A stretch of DNA of 64,000 nucleotides from Paroedura picta (lineage: Eukaryota > Chordata > Lepidosauria > Squamata > Gekkonidae): positions 167,365,824-167,429,823 of the forward strand of contig NC_135370.1 in the NCBI RefSeq assembly GCF_049243985.1, written 5' to 3'. The translations under genes were made by a program, and so were the position numbers. Positions within the stretch are counted from its first letter, which is position 1, and the number at the start of each line of letters is the position of its first letter. This document shows positions 36,729 through 46,179 of the stretch, in pieces. A model generated the notes under the pieces. That model saw only the letters and a list, made by a program, of their open reading frames with translations. It was not told the DNA's origin and did no database searches.

Positions 36729-39700
36729 GTGTTCACACATAATATCGGCAGCAATCCCATTTTCCTGCTTCAAACCTGCGTTGCCCGCAGTTTCTGCTTC
36801 CTCAGAGTTTCCCCAACCCGTTCTAGAATGGGCATCTCTTTGGTCTTTCTGATGCCCATTTCGTTGTGCATTGGGATGTCCCCAACAGGGGCCACTAGCA
36901 GAGGCGAGGGAGTCCCAAGGAAACTCTGCAGGAGTTCTGCAGAATCCGAAGGGTCGATATCCATGAGGGAGGTGGGATCAAGCGCTGGGTCTGCTGCTTC
37001 AACAAAAGCCCCCATGCCTTTAGGATGGTCAGAGGACCTAGAAGACCCTTGGGGCAGATGAACTCTGACGCCGGCACAGAGGCCTTCGTTTACTCTGTGG
37101 TCATGGGCTGCTTCCATATCAATATCTGCATGTCTTCCTGTTGAGACCCATATTGCCGTCTTTTGGAAGGATTTTTGTTCTTCTGAAGGCAAGTTGGCTT
37201 CCAGTTCTGCCAGGCGTGTGATGTACATGTTGGCCTTGGGATATCTTCTGTCGTTAAGTGAGTTCACCGCACTATCAGGATAACTCGCCAGCTCTTCCCA
37301 GCATCTACCGCTGGACTCTGAAAACTACCACAGCAAAACAAGCACCAGTTACCATAACATAGACACAGAACCGACACTCAATGGAAAGGTTGCCTCTGTA
37401 TGAACTCCCAAAAGAGACCAGGGCCCTGTCAGAGCTGCCTCAGTTCTGCAGGGCCAGCAAGATGAAGCTCTTCCACCAAGCTTAGGACCGGTGATCCCAA
37501 TAACAGTAAATGGAACTTCCCCATCTAACACCCCCCCCCCCCCATGGCAAATGTCCTCTGACTCAGGGGTAGTCAACCTGTGGTCCTCCAGATGTCCATG
37601 GACTACAATTCCAATGAGCAAATGCTGGCAGGGGCTCATGGGAATTGTAGTCCATGGACATCTGGAGGACCCACAGGTTGACTACCCCTGCTCTGACTGG
37701 TTCGTTGGAAAACTGCTGAGATGCTTTGTTTTTTAATATTTCTGATTTATCGTTCTTAAGGCTTGAATGCCCATGTTTTATTGTTGCAAATGTCTATTGT
37801 ACACCACCTTGAGCCACACGGGAGGGTGATCCGTAAATTAATAATGATTAATAATGATCTGCCCTCCTTCAATTCCAAAAGGCAGCAGCCTGGGAGCCTG
37901 AGAGCCAGTTTGGTGTAGTGGTTAGGAGTGCGGACTTCTAATCTGGCATGCCAGGTTCAATTCTGTGCTCCCCCTCATGCACCAGCTGGGTGACCTTGGG
38001 CTGGCCACAGCACTGATAAAACTGTTCTGACCAGGCAGTGATATCAGGGCTCTCTCAGCCTCACCCACCCCACAGGGTGTCTGTTGTGGGGAGAGGAATG
38101 GGAAGGCGACTGTAAGCCGCTCTGAGACTCCTTCGGGTAGGGAAAAGTGGCATATAAGAACCAACTCTTCTCCTTCTTCAGTAATATCAGGGCTCTCTCA
38201 GCCTCACCCACCCCACAGGGTGTCTGTTGTGGGGAGAGGAATGGGAAGGTGAATGTAAGCCGCTTTGAGACTCCTTCGGGTAGGGAAAAGCGGCATATAA
38301 GAACCAACTCTTCTTATTATTATTCTTCTTCTTCTAAGGGAGGGTTAGGGTAGGCAGAGACTCTGGAGCAGCTCAGGCAAATGGAGTTTGCTAATGACAC
38401 CCTAAATAATTACTTGCAAGGCTGTGCACACCTAAAGGGTAGTCTCCCCAAGATCAAAATTAAGGCAGGCTTCTGTGCCAGTAGCAGGCTCAGGTTTCAC
38501 TTGCAACACCCTGCAGTCTGAGCATCTCAGACTTCCGGTGCAAGCTCAGCTCTTATGTGGATTTGGAATTCAGAGGTGTGAACTTAGAAGTCCTGAATAG
38601 CTCCTTGAGGAGGCTTTTGCTGAACCCTGGTTCTTCCAGTAGCATACGAAGGACTGGGACAACGGCTGGCATCAGCATACCCTATGCGCCCAGTGCTGTC
38701 AAGCCCTACTCACTAATTTGCTAGTGTAGTGGTTAAGAGGGGCAGCCTCTAATCTGGAGAACTGGGTTTGATTCCCCACCCCTGCACATGCAGCCACCTG
38801 GGTGACCTTGAGCCAATCACAGTTCTCTTAGGGTTGTTCTCACAGAGAACAGAGCTGTCTCAGCCTCACTGACCTCACAGGGTGTCTGTTGTGGGGAGGC
38901 GAAGGGAAAGGTGATCCTGCGTTGGACTAGATGGCCTGTATGGCCCCTTCCAACTCTATGATTCTATGTAAGCTGCTCTGAGACTCTGGGTAGTGAAAAG
39001 CAGGATGTTAAAACCAGCTCTGTCTCTCTAATGCTCCACCCTGCTCCCAGCTACCAGCATTGCTCCATACCATCAGGACAAGTGCTGTAGGCAGTGGTGA
39101 GCATGGTCAGTGGAGAGCTTGCAAGCAGGAAATTTTTAAACAGTGGCCCACATGCTTCTGTCATGGTTGCTCCTTAGAAGAAGAACTGGATTTTTGTACC
39201 CTGTTGTTTACTACCCAAGGGAGACTCAAAGAAAGAAAAAGCAAGAAAGAGCTAATTAGGTATCATGGAAGTTCTGGATATATTGTGACTCCCCCCCCCC
39301 TTTTTTTTTTAATCCTGTGCATCTTAGTTTAAAGTCATTACTGAGGGTCCACCAATTACCCAACCTGGAGTCAGCAGCCTCGTTTATGCCAACTCCTTCT
39401 CTTGCTTTGACTTGATTTATACTCGTGCCCAAGCCTTGTGGCACTCTCCCCTCTCACCAGACAAGGAGAGCACCCTTAGGGCACCTTTTGGTGAAAGCCG
39501 GCAGTTCTCTTCCGGAGCTTCAGGGAACCCGTTGTGCTAAGGACGCTGAAGGCTCCCCTGGTGCAGTTTCTTCTGTTCTGCCTTCCATCTGGACCAAAAA
39601 ACAAAAGATTTGTTCCTTGTTTATTATGTTTTTACAGCCAGGCACAATGAGGTTCTGTGTCTCCCCCTCCCTCCCCAAAAAGCCTTGGAAATTGCAATGC

Positions 39701-42700
39701 ACAGGTGGCTGCCACCTCCCGGAATCTTGACTGGGCATCTAGTGGTGCATTGGGCGAGTGGTACACCAACCAGATGGCCAAGTTCTCGACCGACTCCCAT
39801 CTGATGCTGACACACTCCACTCCGGGGATTGATGGTGCCGGGAGAGCCGATAGGAGTAAGTCTCCTGGCTAAGGATGGCCATCCCTCCCTGGCTCCCTCC
39901 TCCCATGGAGCCAGGACTAATACGTGAAAGGACAAAGGAGTCCAATTCTCCCAACATGTCTGTGCTGGTGGGTGGGGTCTGATGTCCTGTTGCTCCAGAG
40001 TACAGATGCTGACTGGAACTGGAGTTCCTACAGCCACAGGGCCGCACTGAGAAGAATGTCCATTAGCAAGGTTGTTCACAAGCTGTGACCCAAAAGGGCC
40101 AGGAGAGTCCATAGAGCAAGCTGAGAGTCAGAGCCGTGTAATCAAAATGCCAGCCAGCAGGATCCAAGGTCAGGGTCGTGGCTACCAGTCCAGATCATCA
40201 GGTAGTTCAGAAGCAAAGATGTGGAGCCAGGCAACCTCAGAGAAGATGCAAGTTGTATCCAGCATTTGTGCCAGCCCTGCCCTAAATCAGTCTTGCAGTT
40301 TACAGGCTTCTGTAATTACTCACTATCAGAGTCTTGTACGCAGCACCAGCTTTGTAGGCATGCCAACTTCCATCTTTCTTGTAATCCTACTCTAAGTTCT
40401 GGCAGTCCTCACCATCAATGGTACAACCAAGACACACATCCTGGCCATCTGTGCCCCTACTGAAACCAGCACAGATGCAGTTTTACGTCCAGCTCCAAGA
40501 TGAAGAAGAAGAAGAGTTGGTTCTTATATGCCGCTTTTCCCTACCCGAAGGAGGCTCAAAGCGGCTTACAGTCGCCTTCCCTTCCCTCTCCCCACAACAG
40601 ACACCCTGTGGGGTGGGTGAGGCTGAGAGAGTCCTGATATCACTGCTCGGTCAGAACAGCTTTATCAGTGCCGTGGTGAGCCCAAGGTCACCCAGCTGGC
40701 TGCATGTGGGGGAGTGCAGAATCGAACCCGGCATGCCAGATTAGAAGTGCGCACTCCTAACCACTACACCAAACTGGCTCTAGATTCAATATCGCAGACA
40801 GATTGACTATCCTGGCTGGAGATTTCAATGCCCACATTGGTACTAAAACGTCTGGTTGGGAGGAAATAATGGGCAAATTTGGCCATGGGAAGATAAATAA
40901 CAATGGACATGTCTTTTGCACATAATTCTATCATCAAATAATGTTATCGTTTATCACTTTCCACATCCCACGAAACACCAACTAACATGGAGAAATCCAT
41001 CATGCAAGAACTCAGCCCTGGTCTCACAGAGCAGTTCTGTCAGGGTGTCTGTTGAGGGGAGAAGAAGGGAAGGATGTTCATACACCACTTTGGGACACCT
41101 TTGGGTACTGAAACAAGCCATGTGTTGATGAAATAACACCATGCAGCTGCTGAAGATTTCCTAAGGCAACTCGCCAGAGCACCAATGCTGAGGAAACTCC
41201 ACCAGCACCTTCTTTGCAAGCCAGGGCTAATCCATTCCAGAAACTACAGGAAATCAAGAAATCTGTTACTGTGCTTCAACATTGTTGTTGTTGTTAGGTG
41301 CGAAGTCGTGTCCGACCCATCGTGACCCCATGGGCAATGATCCTCCAGGCCTTCCTGTCCTCTACCATTCCCCGGAGTCCATTTAAGTTTGCACCTACTG
41401 CTTCAGTGACTCCATCCAGCCACCTCATTCTCTGTCTTCCCCTTCTTCTTTTGCCCTCGATCGGTCCCAGCATTACGCTCTTCTCCAGGGAGTCCTTCCT
41501 TCTCATGAGGTGGCCAAAGTATTTGAGTTTCATCTTCAGGATCTGGCCTTCTAAGGAGCAGTCAGAGCTGATCTGCTCTAGGATTGACCGGTTTGTTCAC
41601 CTTGCAGTCCAAGGGACTCGCAAGAGTCTTCTCCAGCACCAGAGTTCAAAAGCCTCAATTCTTTGATGCTTGGCCTTCCTTATGGTCCAACTTTCGCTGC
41701 CATACATTGCAACTGGGAATACCATAGCCTTGACTAAACAAACTTTTGTTGGCAGGGTGATGTCTCTGCTTTTTAGGATGCTGTCTAGATTTGGCATAGC
41801 TTTCCTCCCCCAGGAGCAAACGTCCAAATTTATTTGCTGCAGTCCCCATCTGCAGTGGTCTTGGAGCCCAGGAAAATAATATGGAGGTACACAAATTCAA
41901 CATGGAGGTACACAAATGTACAAACCTATTTGATGAGTCATTTGTCCAGATTTTTCTTGGTGTCTGTCTTTGGGCACAAAGAGTAGATCCTGTTTCAGAA
42001 AAAAAAAACACTATCAGAAAATGTGTGTGCAAATATGTAGGCCTACTCGGAAGTGAGCCCCCTGTTCTTCAATGGTCTTACTCTCAGGAAAGCATCCTTA
42101 GGATTGCAACCATAGGAACCTAGAACATCCTGCATGTGGGTAAGAAGGCCCAGTAGAATCAGACAGGAAGAGAAAGGGAAAAAATCCCATTGCGTATGCA
42201 CAAATTGTATGCATTAAATCTGGATAACAATTTCAGCAGAGGGGCAAGAATGCAGGCTTCACGTTAGAAGTACAGTGCAGTATGGCCTTGCCACCTCAAG
42301 GGCGGGACCCATCCAAGTAGACATTGCCTCTGACACAAACAGGGTCAGGGTCTCCTCTGCCCCATGTTCTTTTAACAAATGAATGTCACATGGGTAGATC
42401 CGACAGTCCCAGGCACACCAAGAAGGGATTCAGCTGAGGAATGGGACAGAGGGAGGAGGGGCTTCGATTTTCACGACTGCACCAGATGTAGCTGCCGTAG
42501 GAGACTTTTTCTCCTGCTGTGGGGCTCCACATGCTAGACTTACAGATTCCTGACCTGACTTGTGTCAGAGGTAATGTCTACCTTGGCCCCTAAGGTCATT
42601 AAATGCAAAGTCAAATATTGTCTAAGGCCATGGCTTCTTGTAATGTAAAATATCTTTTTAAGAATTCATGGGATTGCTTTGCTCCTATGAATTATTAGTT

Positions 42701-45272
42701 TGTCCAGTACAGCAAATATATTCTGTACTCCACAGCTTGCTCTCCAAAAAGTGTGGAGAAAATATGGCTTGGTTAAAAGGATGGTTGTGGAGCTGCCAAG
42801 GAAAGCCGCAGTCTCAGAAAATCCTCCCCCACTGTTCCCCTGGCCTACATTCCAGAGGAGATGTTGTTGGGAAGCACCATCAACTCTTAGCCAACTTACA
42901 GGGACCCTGTAGGGCAGGGTTTCTCAGCCATGGTACAACTCAATGTTACTGTGGTATTGTGGTCTTCAAAATGGTGGCGGGGGAGAATCCCCCCCTCCAT
43001 GTCTGCCATTTCCAGCTCTGAGCGAAGAGGAAAGAAAAAGGGTTTGGCTTTTTAAAAAAACTACCCTTACTAGGCAGGTTGACCTACCCCCTCCCAGAGT
43101 GGCCAATGATGGACCTGGAGGGGGTGAAGAAAGGGGCCCTGGACATTTAAACCTTTGCTGGCCGAGGCTCCTCCCACTTCAAGAGGGGTGGCAGAGGGGC
43201 GTGGCCAGCTGACGTCACTTCCTGCTACCCTGAAGCCTGAAAAACATTTAAGCTCTATGGTCAAAAAGTTGAAGAAGGCTGCTGTAGGCTTTTCAAGGCA
43301 AGAGATGGAGAGGTGGTCTTCCATAACCTAGCTCTGTGTAGCCACCTGGGACATCCTTGGTGGCCTAAGTATCAAGCAGGGCTGACCCTGCTTAGCTCCT
43401 GAGACCTGATGAGTCTAACCTGGTCAGGGCGTAAAATAAATACTTTCCCAGAATAGCAGTAGGTGTTACCTTCAAGTTGGTGTCAGAAGCTGGTCTTGCA
43501 ACAGATTCTACTGTGCATTTCTGCTGTAGGGAGAGAGAAAGCGGAGGCAGGCTCGCAAATGGCTGACCACAAATCATGCAACAGAAGTGTCTGTCTTGTC
43601 TGTATAAAAGATACAAAGTGGGTGTGGTAGCATGTGTTTTTTTTTGGGGGGGGGATTTCTGTTAGTTTTTCAGTGTCAAGCATTTGTGTTAGGTAGGGTT
43701 CTTCCAGCTAATGCCTTTTTACATTACACCTAGTTGCAAGCTGCACAGGGACACTGTGGGTGGGGGAGGCAGTGTTCCCCCTATGCATGGGCCCGGCCTG
43801 TCATGGGTGCGGATGGCACCAGCATTAAGGAAGAGAATGCTGAGAAATCAGAATTCCCTTCCCGAGGAGCATCGGAAGCCCTAACACGGGCCAGGGCCAG
43901 ACTGATGGCAACATCATGCACCTGCAGTGATTTGCCCCACTGACATGCGAGCGCTGCCCCAGCACACCCATCCTGTGCATAATCTCCCAGCCTGCAACAA
44001 ATTCTGTTAGTCTTTTAGGCCCTGCTGGACTCTTGCTTTCCTACTGCTACAGATAGAGTAACACAGCTACCTGTCCAGCATTCTAACCACTACACTACAC
44101 TGCCTCTCATAAGTTGAATATGTAAGAAAAGGAGCAAACCACGTAAGTCCAGTATCCTATTTCTAAGCGTGGCTAGCCCCCTGCCTTCAGACATACCTTA
44201 AGCAGGTATGACTACAGGGGAACTTCCCCAGTAGACGGGAAATGGCAGAAAGTGCTCAGAATATCGTCCTCATCTAGTCTCTGGAGCTGCAAATAATTAG
44301 AGGGTAACTTATTAGCAGTAAATCATTCAGAGGTGCAGTGGGCCGCATTCTCCGAGGTTGCAAAGTCAGGGCTCACAAGGGCTTATTAGCCAATTCAGTT
44401 TTTTCACACGGTTGTTTGCTATTTCCATAAAGCCACTATTTTCAGTCCCTTTCTTGGCATTCCTACTAGTTAAAGTCTGGAAACCAGATATCCTTATCCA
44501 TGGTTCCTCTATATATTTGTGAAATATATAGGGGTGGGGGGTGGGGGGTGGGGGGTGGGACGTGTCCGGCTGTCCAAGCTGGAATAGAGCCAGTCAGGGT
44601 GCAGCCAGCAAAGCCCCTGCAGCTCCCACCTTCCGTCCCTGGACTCTAACTTCTTTGCTCTCAGACGTGCCTCAGTGCCTGGAGCCAGCATCAAGTATGG
44701 GGAGAGGGCCCTGGGCAAAGGGTCATGGTGGAGGCCCTGCTAACGAGGGCCTCTTGGCCTGCTAGGCTGGGCCTGCTAATGAGGGCCTCCTAGCCTGCTG
44801 ACTGCCTGCTGAGCTGGCCAGCGCCCTCCTGACTGCAAGCTGTGGCCCAAAGCCACCTTAAGCTGCCTGGCCGGGGGCCAGCGAAGGGGAATCTTTCAAG
44901 GTCCGTTCTTAGGAATGGGCTTTAAAGCTAGTAGTAAATTTTAAAAAAACTAACATTTTTTCTTCTGCAATGGGAGGGAAGGTGACAGGGGCCAGCTCTG
45001 TCTCCTCAGATCTCAGAAGTTGAGTCTGCCATGGCGAGCCATGAGGCAGACTTCAGAGGAAGGCCATGGTGGAGCACCTCTGCTTCTCACTTGCTTTAGA
45101 AGTCCCTTGTTGGGGTCACATCAGCTTCAATGGCAGTTGACACACATGCACACGCATGCACAATGGGTGAATGGAAATAATTAACAATCAGAGAGAAAAT
45201 AATTACCATGAATCTGTGTCTAAGTCCCTCAATGCAGTCCGGATACTTGGCAAAATCCATCAGAGTACAAAC
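36723..45272 (-). CDS. Unrecognised gene, copy B of a tandem pair (multi-exon, partial model)
   Basis: This is the second copy of the gene described at 22790-30954, on the same strand and with the same exon order: 45272-45207, 44286-44224, 43520-43470, then the last exon 37322-36770 and an AATAAA at 36723-36728. Protein similarity to copy A is low overall but recurs exon by exon and is clearest at the 51-nt exon and at the C-terminus (GETLRKQKLRAT against GEKLRKKLRAT). The duplication is therefore either old or fast-evolving. If the strong donor at 44197 is the one used, the second exon has an in-frame stop, so this copy may be decaying. No function is assigned. The exon before 45272 was not found. 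Confidence 0.48.
36770..37322 (-). CDS. Copy B, last coding exon
   Basis: The acceptor is TTTTCAG(AG). The frame runs from SSGRCWEELASYPDSAVN to ERVGETLRKQKLRATQV and a TGA at 36770-36772, about 183 residues. An AATAAA follows 42 nt downstream on the minus strand. The AG doublet at the acceptor leaves a 2-nt ambiguity in the start, and phase 0 at TCC fits the upstream exon. Confidence 0.6.
37564..37690. mobile_element. Palindromic hAT MITE, copy 4
   Basis: Perfect 8-bp duplications CTCTGACT lie at 37556-37563 and 37691-37698. The arms are nearly identical. Confidence 0.88.
37903..38336 (+). mobile_element. Sauria-type SINE with duplicated 3' half
   Basis: It has the same structure as at 30117: the first unit ends in TTCTCCTTCTTC, then CAGTAATATCAGGGCTCTC begins a second 3' half. 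Confidence 0.82.
38720..39030 (+). mobile_element. Sauria-type SINE carrying a CR1 tail
   Basis: The body is interrupted at about 38914 by 53 bp of sense CR1 3' end (GTTGGACTAGATGGCC to ATGATTCTATG) and then resumes with TAAGCTGCTCTGAGACTC. Confidence 0.75.
39035..40495. other. Intergenic or intronic stretch, little recognised
   Basis: A worn SINE piece is at about 39175-39245 and a C/T run at 39291-39310. The rest shows no gene or repeat that I recognise. Confidence 0.4.
40497..40782 (-). mobile_element. Sauria-type SINE
   Basis: It reads complete on the minus strand from AGAGCCAGTTTGGTGTAGTG to a TTCTTC tail. Confidence 0.82.
40790..41030 (+). mobile_element. LINE endonuclease fragment
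   Basis: The translation LTILAGDFNAHIGTKTSGW and GKINNNG is the DNase-I-like endonuclease motif (GDFNAH) of an RTE/L2-like LINE. It is decayed. Confidence 0.6.
41281..41830 (-). mobile_element. BovB (RTE) LINE, 3' end of the reverse transcriptase
   Basis: Minus-strand frames read NLDSILKSRDITLPTKVCLV, AFELWCWRRLLRVPWTAR, YFGHLMRRKDSLEKSVML and RRRGRQRMRWLDGVTEA, the known BovB C-terminus. It ends in an AAC run at 41282-41296. It is 5'-truncated and frameshifted. Confidence 0.88.
42285..42605. repeat. Foldback element with about 50-bp arms
   Basis: GTAGACATTGCCTCTGACACAA near 42319 is repeated, inverted, near 42556. The arms are about 75 percent alike and enclose about 220 bp. No clear target duplication was found. 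Confidence 0.5.
42871..43432 (-). repeat. 5S-rRNA-derived SINE split by a hAT element
   Basis: The two parts, 42871-42914 and 43282-43432, together match the SINE at 1105-1290. The 5S-like head (inverse of CTGACCCTGCTTAGCTCC) is at about 43381-43400. Confidence 0.7.
42915..43281 (+). mobile_element. hAT-type element (family of 21837), copy 3
   Basis: It starts CAGGGTTTCTCAGCCATGG and ends GTTGAAGAAGGCTG. 8-bp duplications CTGTAGGG and CTGTAGGC flank it, inside the SINE. Confidence 0.75.
43470..43520 (-). CDS. Copy B, 51-nt exon
   Basis: The acceptor is CTACAGCAG and the donor AAG/GTAACA. It encodes KCTVESVARPASDTNLK, 17 codons, phase 0 to phase 0. Length and the KC-VES core match copy A. 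Confidence 0.6.
44224..44286 (-). CDS. Copy B, candidate helical exon
   Basis: The acceptor ATTTGCAG is in phase with the exon upstream. It encodes LQRLDEDDILSTFCHFPS and a few more residues. A poor donor GTTCCC would end it at 44224. A much better donor AAG/GTATGT at 44197 would include an in-frame TAG. Confidence 0.35.
44491..44931 (+). mobile_element. Non-autonomous Helitron, copy 2
   Basis: It starts TCCTTATCCATGGTTCCTC after an A and ends with the hairpin CCGTTCTTAGGAATGG, then CTAG before a T. It contains a G-rich run at 44531-44559. Confidence 0.78.
45207..45272 (-). CDS. Copy B, exon with GLRHRFM end
   Basis: The acceptor is GGTTTAG and the donor ATG/GTAATT. It encodes VCTLMDFAKYPDCIEGLR followed by HRFM, 22 codons in phase 0. 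The nucleotide alignment to 28121-28188 continues across the donor. Confidence 0.5.
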
Positions 45273-45819
45273 CTAAACCAAAAGGAAGAGAAGGGGAGCT
45301 TTGCAGAGGGGCTACTGCCACCAAATTCTCTTCCTGAAGCAGCTGCTTTTCTAACCCAGCACCATATTATGCATCCTGGTCACAGTTTTACTGGGAGCTG
45401 CTTTGAAAGTGACTCGTTGCAGTTGCAGTCTACGATTCACCCTCTTGAGAAAGGAAATCCGAATGACTTGCAAATCCCCAGGGCAGTGGTCAAAACACAG
45501 TAATGAACCACACGCTTTGGGATTTACTGTTTCTTTCTCCTCGTGTTTCTTTCTTCCTTTGTCTGAGGGGCAGCATTGTTTGCTTTTTCTTCTTGGGGTT
45601 GTGTTTCTTTTAAAAGTTGATTTTTACAGTTCTTTCAGTGTTCGGTGTTACAGTTCTTTATTTCAGTGGTTGGTTCTGAGGGGGGCACTGTAATTGTAGT
45701 TAAGAGTTGTTCATTCTCCCAGTTTGGTAGCTGTTGTACTTGGTTGCCAACTTTGGGTACTGTTGTTCTGCTCTAGTTTGCTGGCCTGGGGGGCACTGTT
45801 TGATCCTCCTGCTAGAGCT

Positions 45820-45945
45820 TTTCTCACAGAGCAGTTCTGTCAGAGCTCTCCTAGGGTGTCTGGCATTGAGGAAGGGAAGGGAAGGCGATTGTAAGCCGCT
45901 TTGAGACTTCTTTGGTTAGTGAAAAGCAGCTATTCATCCTCTTTT
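45820..45945 (+). mobile_element. Sauria-type SINE, 3' half
   Basis: GGCGATTGTAAGCCGCTTTG and GTGAAAAGCAGC mark a truncated copy. Confidence 0.6.
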
Positions 45946-46179
45946 TTCTGTATTTGTAGGGGGATGGAAGGCTGGATGGGAGAGCCTGTGATGATGGAGC
46001 ATGGATTAAGCACTTAGGCCCCTCTGAGCTCCTCCACTGGAGGTCAGTAGGGTAGATTCACATGATAATCCTGCTGAAGAGGAGGACACTCCCCCCTTGC
46101 TTTGTGATACTGTGGATGGCAGTGAACACAGCGCTTTGAGAATGACAGCAGAGATGGTGATTACTGCAAGCTCAGTGAT

